Assembly: GCA_009789175.1 (NCBI GenBank)
Contig: CP046866.1
Location: 1,054,001 to 1,118,000 of the forward strand
Origin: Salinibaculum litoreum
GTDB taxonomy: Archaea; Halobacteriota; Halobacteria; Halobacteriales; Haloarculaceae
DNA: 64,000 bases
Direction of reading: 5' to 3'
Below the pieces are notes generated by a model. The model did no database searches, had not been told where the DNA came from, and was given only the letters and a program-made list of their open reading frames with translations. Shown here in pieces: positions 54,645-64,000 of this stretch (its first letter is position 1; the number at the start of each line of letters is the position of its first letter). A program made the position numbers and the translations under genes.

Positions 54645-55235
54645 ATGGTATGGCTGGCCACGCTTCACAGCAGCGACCGGCTCAACGCCGCAATCGGCTG
54701 GGTCGCCGTCGCTCTGATTGGCCTTGCCGCCATCGAGAGCATCCTCACGTTTGACCTCCTCCAGGGCACGTTCGCCCTCACTGTCGCCGGTGTCGCCATC
54801 CTCCCGGCAGCGCTGGCAGACAACCCCAGGGAGATGGTGCCCTGGCCCTTACTCGTCGTCGCGGCGACAGCCATCGTCGTCCAGTCAGTCGGCTTCACTT
54901 CCGACGCGGCAGGCTACGTCGCCATCACGACGCTCGCTGTCACCGTCGTGGCCGAACTGGAGACATACACCGCCGTCGAGATGAGTCGGCGATTCTCGAT
55001 TGCGTTTGCGGCCATGACGACCATGGCCCTCGAAGGTATCTGGACAGTGGCACGGTTCTACTCCGACCGCTGGCTCGGGACGACACTGCTCCGGTCACAG
55101 CGGGCGCTGCAGTGGGATTTCGTTCTCGTGACCTGCATCGCGGTTATCGTCGGGGCGCTGTTCCAGTGGTACTTCGAGCGACTCGACCACATCGGCTTTC
55201 GCTCGCGGCCGACCTTACACGAGGGGGGTGACTGA
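54645..55235 (+). CDS. Hypothetical membrane protein
   Basis: 196 residues with about five or six hydrophobic segments (WVAVALIGLAAIESILTF, GTFALTVAGVAILPAAL, WPLLVVAATAIVVQSVG, and FVLVTCIAVIVGALFQWYF near the end). No family recognised. The next gene starts six bases after its stop and is also a membrane protein, so they are probably cotranscribed. Confidence 0.7.
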   Translation: MVWLATLHSSDRLNAAIGWVAVALIGLAAIESILTFDLLQGTFALTVAGVAILPAALADNPREMVPWPLLVVAATAIVVQSVGFTSDAAGYVAITTLAVTVVAELETYTAVEMSRRFSIAFAAMTTMALEGIWTVARFYSDRWLGTTLLRSQRALQWDFVLVTCIAVIVGALFQWYFERLDHIGFRSRPTLHEGGD

Positions 55236-55240
55236 CTGCC

Positions 55241-55879
55241 GTGACACTCGCCGAGACACTGGACCCCCCGGACTCCCGTGCCCGCCTGCTCACCCGGACG
55301 CTGCAGTTACTCCTCGCAGCGCTGTTCGTGTACGGCGTCACCACCGTGAGTTCGAGCGTCGCTATCAACAGCGGTGTCGCGCTCGTGGTGACGCTGTTGC
55401 CCGCTCTCCTGCGTCGGGAATACGACTACTCGATGGCTCCGGGTCTCGTCCTCTGGATAACGATTGCCGTCTGCTTGCACAGCATCGGCTCGCTCGGTCC
55501 ATACGACTGGTTCGGCTGGTACGATAGCGTCACACACACGATCTCTGCGACCATCGTGGCCGGGTCCGGCTACGCGGCGTTCCGGGCAGTCGAACGCCAC
55601 TCCGACGACGTGGACGTACCCGGTGAGTTCCGGGCGCTGTTCATCGTCGTGTTCGTCCTCGCAACAGGGGTCTTCTGGGAGATTCTCGAGTTCGCGACCG
55701 AGGGGCTGGGTGTAGCGGTCGGCGGCCAGGCACCCCTCGTCGTCTACGGTATCAGCGACATCGTCTCCGACCTCGTGTTCAACACGCTCGGGGCTGTCCT
55801 CGTGGCGGTGTGGGGTACCGACTACGTCGACGGTGTCATCGCGTTTCTCCGAACCCGACTCCGGTCCCGGAGCGACTGA
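55241..55879 (+). CDS. DUF2238/YjdF-like membrane protein
   Basis: 212 residues with about six membrane segments. Conserved polar residues sit in membranes: YDSVTHTISATIVAGSGYA, TGVFWEILEFA and SDIVSDLVFNTLGAV, which is the pattern of the YjdF/DUF2238 family of unknown function. Downstream member of a two-gene membrane operon. Confidence 0.72.
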   Translation: MTLAETLDPPDSRARLLTRTLQLLLAALFVYGVTTVSSSVAINSGVALVVTLLPALLRREYDYSMAPGLVLWITIAVCLHSIGSLGPYDWFGWYDSVTHTISATIVAGSGYAAFRAVERHSDDVDVPGEFRALFIVVFVLATGVFWEILEFATEGLGVAVGGQAPLVVYGISDIVSDLVFNTLGAVLVAVWGTDYVDGVIAFLRTRLRSRSD

Positions 55880-55976
55880 GTCGAATTCCTTCGTGTGAGT
55901 CAACAGCGGGGCGATAAATCATAAACTCGTTGTTGTTGGGAATGCACTTTTGTACGATGCTAGCGTACAGCGGTGC

Positions 55977-58010
55977 ATGGCACATTCGGACGGGGCCCCA
56001 GCGTGGTCACAGCGAGAACGCAGGCACGTCGACGAACTCGAAGAGCGCGGCACGATTCCGGAGCTATTCGAAACGAGTGCCGAGCAACACGTCGACCGGG
56101 TCGCCCAGCGCTACAAGGGCGGTATCTACGACCGGTCGCTGCACGGCGTCGTTCCCCGGGCGGAGCCGGGCACGTACGGCGAGGTCACCTACGGTGAACT
56201 GAGAGATGTCGTTCGCTCACTCGCAGCCGGGTTCCGTGACCTTGGTCTCACAGCCGGCGACAGAGCGGCGATGTTCGCCAATACACGGATGGAGTGGGGG
56301 CAGGCTGACCTCGGGCTTCTCGCTGCCGGCTGTGTTGTGACGACTGTCTACACTGAGTCGGGCAAAGAGCAGGTCCGCTATCTGCTCGACGACCCAGATG
56401 CCTCCGTCGTCGTCGTCGAGAACGAAAAGCTACTGGAGCGCGTCCTCGCAGTCGAGGACGACCTCGACCTCTCGCATATCGTTCTCATCGACGAGCCGAA
56501 ACGGTATGGCTCCCGCGAGGACATCCTCACGCTCGGCGATATCTACGAGCGCGGTCAGGAGGTCTATGACTACGACACTTACCAGTCCTGGCTCGACGAG
56601 CGCGGTCCGGACGACCTCGCCAGCCTCATCTACACCTCCGGCACGACGGGCGAACCCAAGGGCGTCGAACTGACTCACTGGAACTTCCGGTCGAACATCC
56701 ACCAAGCCCGCAAGCGGTTCAACTCATCAGAACAGCCCGGTATCTCCATCGGTCCCGAGACGACGACGATGTCCTTTCTCCCCCTGGCACACGTCTTCGA
56801 GCGCCTGGTCGGGCACTTTCTGATGTTTGGGTCCGGCGCCACGGTCGGCTACGCGGAACACCCTGACACACTCAGCGAGGACCTGCAGCAGGTCCAGCCG
56901 ACCGTTGCCGTCAGCGTTCCCCGCGTCTACGAGCGCATCTTCGACACCATGCGCGAGCAAGCGGGCGACTCCGGCCTCAAGCGGCGTATCTTCGACTGGT
57001 CGCTCGGCGTCGCCAGGGAGTATCAGCAAGCCCGGAGCCCGGGTCTTGGCCTGCGGCTCAAACACGGCCTCGCGGACCGACTGGTCTACAGTACCGTCCG
57101 CGAGCGCATCGGCGGCAGGGTAGAGTTCATGGTTTCGGGCGGTGGCAGCCTCAGTGAAGACCTCTGTCGGCTGTTCAACGGCATGGGCATCACCATCATC
57201 GAGGGATATGGACTGACGGAAACCTCACCGATCATCAGCGTGAACCCGCCGGACGACATCCGCCCGGGGACGATGGGCGCTCCGCTCCCGGGGGTCGATG
57301 TCTACGTCGACGAATCGAAGGCAAGCGCCAAACAGTTCCCCGAGGCAGCCGGCGATGTCGGCGAACTCCTCGTCCGCGGACCGAACGTCACTGCTCGCTA
57401 CCGAAACAAGCCCGAGGCAACCGACAAAGCGTTCACGACCGACGTTCCCGAGAGCGCCCTCGACGACACGGAGCCACCGGAGGACGGCTCTCCGGCCCGC
57501 TGGTTCCGAACGGGTGATATCGTCGAGCACACCCACGACGACTTTCTCGTGTTCAAGGAACGGCTCAAGCAGCTGTTGGTCCTCAGTACCGGCAAGAACG
57601 TCGCTCCGGCACCAATCGAGGAGCGCTTTGCCGTCAACGACAGGGTGGAACAGGTGATGATTCTCGGCGACGACCGGAAGTTCGTCGCCGCACTCCTCGT
57701 TCCCAATTTCGAGCGGCTCCACCGCTGGGCCGAGGCCAACGGTGTCGAGTTGCCCGAGGACCGCGAGCAACTCTGTGAAGACGAGCGGGTCCACGAATGG
57801 ATACAGGGCGCCGTCGACGAGGTCAACGACGGTCTGGACTCCTCGGCCAAAGTCAAACAGTTCGCCCTCGCTCCCCAGGAGTGGACCGCCGAAAACGACA
57901 TGCTCACCCCGTCGATGAAAAAGAAACGCCGCAACATCAGGGATGTCTACGCCGACCGTATCGAGGAGATGTACGAACGGCCGCCGCCGGAGGCAGAGAC
58001 GGACGACTGA
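55977..58010 (+). CDS. Long-chain acyl-CoA synthetase
   Basis: 677 residues from the ATG at 55977 (MAHSDGAPAWSQRE). It activates fatty acids with ATP and CoA. P-loop SLIYTSGTTGEPKGVELTH (near 220), FLPLAHVFER, the EGYGLTETSPIISVN adenylation motif and FRTGDIVEHTHDDFLVFKERLKQLLVLSTGKNV split over adjacent motifs A8-A10. Length and motif order fit the FAA1 type. A monocistronic gene. Confidence 0.92.
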   Translation: MAHSDGAPAWSQRERRHVDELEERGTIPELFETSAEQHVDRVAQRYKGGIYDRSLHGVVPRAEPGTYGEVTYGELRDVVRSLAAGFRDLGLTAGDRAAMFANTRMEWGQADLGLLAAGCVVTTVYTESGKEQVRYLLDDPDASVVVVENEKLLERVLAVEDDLDLSHIVLIDEPKRYGSREDILTLGDIYERGQEVYDYDTYQSWLDERGPDDLASLIYTSGTTGEPKGVELTHWNFRSNIHQARKRFNSSEQPGISIGPETTTMSFLPLAHVFERLVGHFLMFGSGATVGYAEHPDTLSEDLQQVQPTVAVSVPRVYERIFDTMREQAGDSGLKRRIFDWSLGVAREYQQARSPGLGLRLKHGLADRLVYSTVRERIGGRVEFMVSGGGSLSEDLCRLFNGMGITIIEGYGLTETSPIISVNPPDDIRPGTMGAPLPGVDVYVDESKASAKQFPEAAGDVGELLVRGPNVTARYRNKPEATDKAFTTDVPESALDDTEPPEDGSPARWFRTGDIVEHTHDDFLVFKERLKQLLVLSTGKNVAPAPIEERFAVNDRVEQVMILGDDRKFVAALLVPNFERLHRWAEANGVELPEDREQLCEDERVHEWIQGAVDEVNDGLDSSAKVKQFALAPQEWTAENDMLTPSMKKKRRNIRDVYADRIEEMYERPPPEAETDD

Positions 58011-58059
58011 CGCCGGCGACACTGGTCTGCCGACACAGCTCGGCTATTTCGTTGCCTGC

Positions 58060-58389
58060 TCAGTCGGCGTATCCCTTGGCCTCATCCTTTTCGAGCAGTC
58101 GTTCGGCCTCTGCCACGGTGTCTGCGGTCTCGCCGCTGTAGCCCACGTCACGGGAGCGTCGCTCGAAGGCGGTCAGGACGACCTGATTTGTCTCGTCGTC
58201 GACGACGCGTACGACACGGTCGACACCCATCTCCTTGAGCTGTCCCTGTGCGCGTTTGATGGGCTTGGCAGCCTCGGGCGATGGAGGTTTGAATCCACTG
58301 AGGTCCGTGATGATATCGAAGCCGTCGCTGAGCGACTGTGCTTCTTCGATGGTTGCGTCCGCCGCTTCGTCGATTTTCTCGGCTTCCAT
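58060..58389 (-). CDS. STAS-like small protein
   Basis: 109 residues. FDIITDLSGFKPPSPEA, a helix (AAKPIKRAQGQLKEM) and GVDRVVRVVDDETNQVVLTAFE follow the strand-helix-strand order of a STAS-like haloarchaeal protein. It shares this layout with the protein at 58896-59276, which also has an additional N-terminal strand. Function unknown. Confidence 0.6.
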   Translation of the reverse strand: MEAEKIDEAADATIEEAQSLSDGFDIITDLSGFKPPSPEAAKPIKRAQGQLKEMGVDRVVRVVDDETNQVVLTAFERRSRDVGYSGETADTVAEAERLLEKDEAKGYAD

Positions 58390-58505
58390 TCGTCCACTAA
58401 GGTCTATGTACAGCCGATTCTCTCCGCGGTCTGAACTAATATTGTAAATGACACATCGAGCTACTTGTGCCCGTAACCTATCAGTTGTACCTTACAGAAT
58501 AGGGG

Positions 58506-58886
58506 TTATATCAGGACACGGACTGTCCGCTGGCGTGGACCGTCACATTCCACGAAGAGAATCGACTGCCACGTCCCCAGTGCTACCGACCCGTCCTCGA
58601 CTGGGACAGTCTCGCTGGCTCCGACGAGTAGTGACCGGACGTGTGAGTCCGCATTGTCGTCTATCTGGTCGTGCTCCCAGCCGTCGTCGGGAATCAGATT
58701 CCCGAGTGCAGTTTCGAAATCAGAAAGCAGCCGTTGCTCCCCTTCGTTGATTGCGATGCCCGCGGTGGTGTGCTCGACAAAGACGGTTGCCGTCCCGCTC
58801 GCGTCGGCGGGGAGTACCTCCTCGACCCGGTCGGTCACGTCTACCACTGACAGGCGCTCGTCGGTCGTGACTGTAAACGTCGCCAT
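58506..58886 (-). CDS. YjbQ/UPF0047-family protein
   Basis: 126 residues, the usual length. The conserved VFVEHTTAGIAINEGE, the acidic AD/His pair in NADSHVRSLLVGAS, and GTWQSILFVECDGPRQR are present. The family has weak thiamine-phosphate synthase activity; its physiological role is uncertain. Confidence 0.88.
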   Translation of the reverse strand: MATFTVTTDERLSVVDVTDRVEEVLPADASGTATVFVEHTTAGIAINEGEQRLLSDFETALGNLIPDDGWEHDQIDDNADSHVRSLLVGASETVPVEDGSVALGTWQSILFVECDGPRQRTVRVLI

Positions 58887-58895
58887 ATCGGACGT

Positions 58896-59276
58896 TCACG
58901 GGCGGCTGACATCAATAGAGCGTTTTGAGCCGTCCACCCCAACGACTGTGGCATCGACAGCATTGACTTTCCAGTCCGGGCTGTGTCGGTCCAGCACCCG
59001 CCGTGCCCGTGTCGGTGTGTCTTCGTCGACAATGTGAACCTCCCTGTACAGTCCGAACGGATGGAGTCGTTCCACTGTCTGCTGTACCTGTTCAGCGGCG
59101 GTAGTTGAGACGTGCTCACAGTCGCTGATGTCGGTTACGAGGCAGAAATACTCGTCGAGGACCCGCGCCGCCACAACAGCGTCCCGTTCGAGTCGACACA
59201 CGTCACTGGCCGTTACCTCTCCAGCCAATGTCAAATACAGTATATTTTCTGCTGTGTCCGAACGCAGGCGTTGCAT
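58896..59276 (-). CDS. STAS-like protein, paralogue of the one at 58060-58389
   Basis: 126 residues from the ATG at 59276 (MQRLRSDTAENILYLTLAGE); the frame extends further back but that part is Thr/Ser/Pro rich and not coding in character. FCLVTDISDCEHVSTTA, TVERLHPFGLYREVHIVDEDT and RRVLDRHSPDWKV match the paralogue strand for strand. Ends ten bases before the YjbQ gene, so the two are probably one transcript. Confidence 0.65.
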   Translation of the reverse strand: MQRLRSDTAENILYLTLAGEVTASDVCRLERDAVVAARVLDEYFCLVTDISDCEHVSTTAAEQVQQTVERLHPFGLYREVHIVDEDTPTRARRVLDRHSPDWKVNAVDATVVGVDGSKRSIDVSRP

Positions 59277-59382
59277 ACCTACAGAAAGGTAGCCAGTATA
59301 CAGTGCTGTGTGGCTAACCTGTAAGGGGGCCGCGAGGGGATGGGTTCGCGACTGCCGTGCGGTAGCGGGACAGCCGACAGTC

Positions 59383-61377
59383 TCAGGCCAGCCACTCCTC
59401 GGGTTTGGTGTCGTAGTCGATTTCGCTGGCTGCGAGGTGTTCGACCTCGCTCCAGTCGAGGTCCGTCTCGCTGAACTCCATGCCGTCGTAGCTGATGAGG
59501 CGGCCCTGTTCGATGGCTTCGGGTTCCCTGTCACGGCGACGGGCAACCTCTACGTCGTGTTCGTCGTACTCCTTGGCGATAGTCCGCAGATGGACCGGGC
59601 GTCCCCAGAGTTCGAACACCCGTTCGAGGGTGTCCTTGGCCTGCTCGATGTCCAGCATGATGCCGTTGAACTTGTGGTCCAACAGGAGTTCGTTGCGGTT
59701 GTCGTAGTTGCCGTCGGCGACGACGATGGTCGGCTTTCCGAAGTTCGTGAACTGCAACATCAGCTTTTTCTTCACGTCCTCGTGGTCCGTCGAGGTGACC
59801 CGGTAGTCGTCCGAGGAACGCATGTACTCGTAGGTGAAATAATCGTTGTCGTCGACGAACTCCTGTGTCAGGAACTCGTCGAGGAAGGTCACGTCGTTGT
59901 GACTCTCCCGAATCTCGCGCATCCGGTCCCAGCCGACGGTGTACTCGGCGTCGGCCAGCGCCTCCGCGACGCTGTCGTAGCGGGCGTCGTCGAACATGTA
60001 CCGCGAGACCCGTTCGAGCTCGCTCTGGCTGATACGCGTCAGAAAGCCCCGGAACTGGGGCTTGGTCAGCGAGTAGTGTCGCTGTGCCATACCCTCGTAG
60101 GTGAGTACCTTCCAGGGGTAAGTCTCGACGTCTATCTCACCGTCGTGAGCGCGTTCGAGCGCCTCCGCGTCGACGCGGGAGTCTTCGGGGTCCAGCCTGT
60201 CGAGGGCATCAGGGCCAATGTTCGCAATCTCCTCGTCGGGTTCGAGCGTCGCCAGCACGTCTTCGAAGTCGATGGTCTCGTGGAAGTTCCGCCAGGTAAT
60301 TCCCTCGACGCGGAGCAGTTGCTCGGCGACGTGGCGGCGGTTCTCCGTGTTCTCGACGTACTCCCAGAGCTCGATGCCCAGACTGTAGGGGTTAAAGCCC
60401 GGTGACCCCAGCACCTGACTCATGTGGTCGGCGTAGGTGATGAACTCGTCGGCGTCCGCGAAGTTCTCGTCGGCCATCATCAGGGATTCCCAGTACGAAG
60501 CCCACCCCTCGTTCATGATTTTCGTTATCTTTTGCGGGGCGAAGTAGTAGGCCTCGCGGCGAATCATCTCCAGTACGTCCTTTTGCCAGTCAGCCATCTC
60601 GGTGGCCTTGCCGGACTCGTCGTCGTATTGCTTGCCGTACTCCCGCAGGAAGCCGAGCACGTCGGGTTCGGGGTCGGCGGGGAAGGTCGCGGCCTCGCCG
60701 TCCTCGGTCTGTGCTTCGAGCCACTCGTCGTCGAAGACCTGCTGGCGGACCTCCTCGGAGAGTTCCAGTTCGCCCAGTTCCTCGTCGAGTTCCCCAGTGT
60801 CGATGTCAGGGGCGTCGCTGTCGGGGTCGATAGCCTCGTAGGGGCTGTGCTGGTCGATGTTGTCCTCTAGACAGAGGACGTGGTCTATCCAGCGCTCGAC
60901 ATCCGAGCGGTCCACTTCGGGGTCCTGCATGAACTCCTCGATGGCTTCAGCGTGGCGGGCAAGCATCGCGGCCGCGTCCGGATTGTCCGCGAAGAGACCG
61001 AACCACTCGTTGTTGTTGAAGAAGTCGGCGTGGGCCTCGACGTGTGTGATGACCGCTTTCTGGTCCGCGAGGCTGTTGGAAATCTGCAGAAAGGCATGAG
61101 ACGGGTTGTCGTTGTTGACGATTTCGAAGGCCTTCCCGCCGAGGAACTGCCCTTGCTTTTGCTGGCGGTCGTATTTCATCCCCCATCGCCAGTGGGGATA
61201 CCGCTGCTGGAACCCGCCGTAGGCGATGAGTTCGTTCATCTCGTCGTAATCGACAATCCAGTAGTTGACCGGGTACGGGTCGAGTCCGAGCTTCTCTGCG
61301 AGGTTGCTCGCTTCCTCGACGACTTCCTCCAGTCGCTCGGCCTCGCGGTGCATCTCGAACTCGTCTGTGGTGGTCAT
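59383..61377 (-). CDS. spoVR: SpoVR-family protein
   Basis: 664 residues. Family hallmarks include [29 protein letters not shown] at the N-terminus, ILQISNS-type segments ([28 protein letters not shown]), [10 protein letters not shown] and [15 protein letters not shown]. The start overlaps the stop of the DUF444 gene by four bases. SpoVR, DUF444 (YeaH) and PrkA (YeaG) form a conserved stress module; molecular role unknown. Confidence 0.92.
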   Translation of the reverse strand: MTTTDEFEMHREAERLEEVVEEASNLAEKLGLDPYPVNYWIVDYDEMNELIAYGGFQQRYPHWRWGMKYDRQQKQGQFLGGKAFEIVNNDNPSHAFLQISNSLADQKAVITHVEAHADFFNNNEWFGLFADNPDAAAMLARHAEAIEEFMQDPEVDRSDVERWIDHVLCLEDNIDQHSPYEAIDPDSDAPDIDTGELDEELGELELSEEVRQQVFDDEWLEAQTEDGEAATFPADPEPDVLGFLREYGKQYDDESGKATEMADWQKDVLEMIRREAYYFAPQKITKIMNEGWASYWESLMMADENFADADEFITYADHMSQVLGSPGFNPYSLGIELWEYVENTENRRHVAEQLLRVEGITWRNFHETIDFEDVLATLEPDEEIANIGPDALDRLDPEDSRVDAEALERAHDGEIDVETYPWKVLTYEGMAQRHYSLTKPQFRGFLTRISQSELERVSRYMFDDARYDSVAEALADAEYTVGWDRMREIRESHNDVTFLDEFLTQEFVDDNDYFTYEYMRSSDDYRVTSTDHEDVKKKLMLQFTNFGKPTIVVADGNYDNRNELLLDHKFNGIMLDIEQAKDTLERVFELWGRPVHLRTIAKEYDEHDVEVARRRDREPEAIEQGRLISYDGMEFSETDLDWSEVEHLAASEIDYDTKPEEWLA

Positions 61378-62687
61378 TCTTCGTCCTCCGTGCTGAGTAT
61401 CTCGTAGATTGCATCGGTCACATCATCGGGCGCAGAGACGTAGGCAACAGCGACGTTACCGGCCTCCCTGAAGTGGCGCTCGACCTCTTCGGCGTGGGTC
61501 GCGTTGATGGCGTTGCCCGAGGGCTGGGTCTCGACGTAGGCGTGCAGATTCGCTGGCATCTGCTCCATCAGCGGGATGACGTTCTCCTCGGTGTCGTTGC
61601 TGGAGTTCTCGCTGTCGCCCGCTGCGAAGACGTAGCGGTTCCACTCGCTCCAGGGGTACTCCTCTTCGAGGATGGCGGCGGCGAGTTCGTACGCCGAGGA
61701 GATGCGGGTGCCACCGCCCGAGCGGATGCCGAAGAAGTCGTCTCGTTCGACTTCCCAGGCGTCCGCGTCGTGGGCGATGTAGACGAACTCGGCGTTGTCG
61801 TATTTGCCCTGCAAGTACCAATCGAGCGGCGTGAAGGTCCGCTCGACTAACTCGCGTTTCTTCTGGCGCATGCTGCCCGAGACATCCCGAATGTTGACCA
61901 CGACGACGTTTTTCTCCCGCTCCTCCTCGATTTCGGGGTAGCGATAGCGCTCGTCCTCCCGGCGGAAGGGTATCTCCTCGACGCCCTCCCTGCGGATGCG
62001 CTGGGCCGTCGTCGACCGCTCGACGTTTGCCTCCATCTCCTCGAAGCTGGCCCACGTCGTCTTCTCGTCGCTCGGGATGTCGCTGTATGCATCCTCTATC
62101 CAGGCCCGCGAGACGGGGATGTTCTCCCCGCGAGCCCACTCGAAGACTTTCGCGGGACCCCAACCGTCGATTTTCAGCGCCTCCCGGACGTAGTCGTCGT
62201 CGAAGTCCATCGCCAGCTTGCGCTTGAGTCCCTCTTTGAACAGCCGCTCGAAATCAAGCGTCGAGGTGGGACCGGACCGCGTGATATCGGTGAAATCGCC
62301 CTCCGTCTCTTCGATGACTTTCTTGCCCTTGGGTTCGAGGTCGAGCCCGAGTTCCTCGTCGAGTTCTTCGGCGAACTCCTCGGGGTCCATCTCGTAGTAC
62401 TCGTGTTCCCCGCCTTCCTCACCGGGTTCGCCGTCCTCGTCGCCGTCGCCGGGTTCTGGTTGCGCGTCGACAGGCTCGCCCTCCTCGGCGTCGCCCTGGC
62501 CAACGCCGCCCATATCTCGCTGGTCGTACTCGAAGCTCGGGAGGTCGACGATTTTGATGGGAATCCGCACCTCGTCGGGGCGGCTCTGGCCCAGGTCGCC
62601 GTACTGGATGAATTCCGCGAGGTCCTCCCGGCGGTTCTCGCCGACCTCGCGGTACCGTTCAATATCGTCTTTCAGACCCATGGCCAC
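61374..62687 (-). CDS. DUF444/UPF0229 (YeaH-type) protein
   Basis: 437 residues. The C-terminal half is VWA-like with the MIDAS start [17 protein letters not shown], later [17 protein letters not shown]-type signature ([17 protein letters not shown]) and [10 protein letters not shown]. The N-terminus is acidic with a Gly/Asp-rich low-complexity stretch (about 80-115). It is an intermediate gene of the prkA-yeaH-spoVR operon. Confidence 0.9.
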   Translation of the reverse strand: MAMGLKDDIERYREVGENRREDLAEFIQYGDLGQSRPDEVRIPIKIVDLPSFEYDQRDMGGVGQGDAEEGEPVDAQPEPGDGDEDGEPGEEGGEHEYYEMDPEEFAEELDEELGLDLEPKGKKVIEETEGDFTDITRSGPTSTLDFERLFKEGLKRKLAMDFDDDYVREALKIDGWGPAKVFEWARGENIPVSRAWIEDAYSDIPSDEKTTWASFEEMEANVERSTTAQRIRREGVEEIPFRREDERYRYPEIEEEREKNVVVVNIRDVSGSMRQKKRELVERTFTPLDWYLQGKYDNAEFVYIAHDADAWEVERDDFFGIRSGGGTRISSAYELAAAILEEEYPWSEWNRYVFAAGDSENSSNDTEENVIPLMEQMPANLHAYVETQPSGNAINATHAEEVERHFREAGNVAVAYVSAPDDVTDAIYEILSTEDEE

Positions 62688-62709
62688 ACCTCCGACGTGG
62701 GTCCGGCGG

Positions 62710-64000
62710 TCAGTTCCATTTGTAGCTCACCTGGCTCATGACGTGCCGGCTGGTCAGCTCGGCAGAGGCCTCGGTGTAGTCGTACATCTCCTGCATGTTC
62801 TCGATGGTGTCGGCTTTCAGCTCGGCCGTCTCCGTCCCGCTTGGGGGGTTGTCCCACTGGTCGGGGTCGAAGTCCTCGTAGGTCCGCCGGACATCATCCC
62901 AGTCGTGTCGACCCAGTACCGTCTGGATGACCGGAATCTCCTTGGGGTTGACGTCGGCGACACGGAACTCCTCGTCCCGCTGATGCCAGGCGTGGCGATT
63001 CAGCGCCGTGATGATGCGGTCCGTCCGGAACTTCCGCACCTCCTCGTGGGGCTTGTCACCCGTGTAGTCGTCTTCGGTGAACTGGCCGAGATGCTCGACT
63101 TCGAACACCTTCATTTTCAGGAGGTCCGGGTCTTCCAGTTCGCCGCGCTCGTTCTCGATGCGCTCGCCTTCCGCCCACGCGTAGACGTGTTCGATGTACT
63201 CCTCGACGGTCTCCTCGTCGACGCGCTTGTCCCGCATGATTGCGTTGAGTACGTCTTCCTCCTGTTGCTCGAAGACGTGATTTTTCACGGCGACGACCCG
63301 TTCCTCGAACTCACCGGCTTCAGTGTTCGAGAACACCGGCGCGCCGGTGAGGTCGCCGGCCATCGCATCCAGCACGTCCCGGGGCATGATGACCCGCTCG
63401 ACGGGTAACTCCTCGTGGAACCGCTCGGACTCGACGTGAAGCAGGTCCGCGATGACGTCCCGCGTGTAGGTGACCGGGATGCCGTGGTCGCCGTCGGCGG
63501 CCCCGTCTGCAAAGTCGAACTCGTCGACATCGATTCGCTCGTTGCCCTCCTGCAGGTAGCCGCGGTCGAACAGCAGGGCCTTGTCCACGAGGTCGAGGTC
63601 GCCCGGCAGGTCGCTCACGTCCAGTCGGGTCACGACGTTGTACAGCGCCGCCGCTTCGATGGTATGGGGTGCGAGTTCGCGCTCGGTCACCTCGCCTGCG
63701 CTGTCGCGGACGCTGACCGACAGCGGCTCACGAATCCAGCCCTCCATCTGGTCCCACGAGACGGCGTCCCAGACGGGCGTCTCGTTTGTCAGTTCCCGGC
63801 GCAACAGCTGTGCTTCGAGCGAGAGGTTCGTCAGATAGCCGAACTCGTGTTTGTCCAGCCGGCGCTTGAACGCCTTGAGCGGGTCCTGTCCCTCGCGGTC
63901 GGAGTGCTGATTGAGCTGTGCCTCCAGGTCTGGGTTCGAGATGATGATGAGCTGGGTATCTATCTCCATCCCGATGCCCTTGTCCAGTTTCACGCGACCC
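62710..64000 (-). CDS. prkA: PrkA-family serine kinase, C-terminal part (5' end outside window)
   Basis: The open frame runs to the right edge, so the start is not seen. It includes [40 protein letters not shown] and a long C-terminal helical domain ([21 protein letters not shown]). In PrkA this follows the AAA-like ATPase domain, whose Walker A would be off the window. PrkA (YeaG) is a serine kinase of the stress module. The 22 bases to the DUF444 gene indicate an operon. Confidence 0.87.
   Translation of the reverse strand, partial: GRVKLDKGIGMEIDTQLIIISNPDLEAQLNQHSDREGQDPLKAFKRRLDKHEFGYLTNLSLEAQLLRRELTNETPVWDAVSWDQMEGWIREPLSVSVRDSAGEVTERELAPHTIEAAALYNVVTRLDVSDLPGDLDLVDKALLFDRGYLQEGNERIDVDEFDFADGAADGDHGIPVTYTRDVIADLLHVESERFHEELPVERVIMPRDVLDAMAGDLTGAPVFSNTEAGEFEERVVAVKNHVFEQQEEDVLNAIMRDKRVDEETVEEYIEHVYAWAEGERIENERGELEDPDLLKMKVFEVEHLGQFTEDDYTGDKPHEEVRKFRTDRIITALNRHAWHQRDEEFRVADVNPKEIPVIQTVLGRHDWDDVRRTYEDFDPDQWDNPPSGTETAELKADTIENMQEMYDYTEASAELTSRHVMSQVSYKWN

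Noticed and set aside
59308-60405. 365-codon plus-strand ORF
   Set aside because: Antisense to the intact SpoVR gene; Val-rich shadow frame.
1-64000. tRNA, rRNA and CRISPR loci
   Set aside because: None were recognised on reading both strands; no T-loop-type sequence in a cloverleaf context and no regular spacer array.

Overview
The window is haloarchaeal chromosomal DNA. Proteins are strongly acidic, promoters have TATA boxes about 25-30 bases before leaderless start codons, and the gene set includes fibrillarin/Nop5, HalOD1 and haloarchaeal PAS kinases. It has two parts. From 1 to about 48.9 kb is a mosaic accessory (defence) island, with AT-rich intergenic DNA, insertion sequences, broken genes and many nucleases and ATPases. 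From about 48.9 kb to the end is compact, GC-richer core chromosome.

Island, left to right: the C-terminus of a HEPN-like protein; a dGTPase-family HD hydrolase with a small winged-helix protein; a lone WYL-like domain protein; a five-gene, mostly overlapping operon mre11-rad50-nurA-(HAS-barrel-like)-herA; a PLD-nuclease/ATPase gene broken by a one-base frameshift; a solitary adenine DNA methyltransferase between two diverged ~305-bp direct repeats; a winged-helix/nucleotidyltransferase toxin-antitoxin-like pair; two-component sensor genes and fragments with a possible three-way-junction RNA; a large transposase-like protein; a cluster of a zinc-ribbon protein, an unknown protein and a PD-(D/E)XK nuclease; a coupled membrane protein/SMC-like ATPase/winged-helix operon interrupted by a clean IS insertion; an Mrr nuclease with a membrane tail; an AAA+ ATPase; small zinc-ribbon and TRAM proteins; a decayed type I restriction locus (hsdR plus half of hsdS, no hsdM), cut by a second IS copy; McrBC with an EVE-like domain; a DUF1998 helicase; and a further putative PD-(D/E)XK protein.

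Core, left to right: mutY, a multi-PAS histidine kinase, a GDT1/UPF0016 transporter, the flpA-nop5 rRNA methylation operon, two membrane proteins, a long-chain acyl-CoA synthetase, two STAS-like paralogues around a YjbQ protein, and the SpoVR-DUF444-PrkA stress module, which runs off the right edge.

The most interesting candidates for undescribed systems are the membrane/SMC/winged-helix operon (27.7-31.5 kb), the five-gene resection-type operon placed in a defence island (2.9-10.8 kb), and the PLD-ATPase fusion (11.1-13.4 kb). All functional statements are from reading the sequence and family knowledge; no database search was run.
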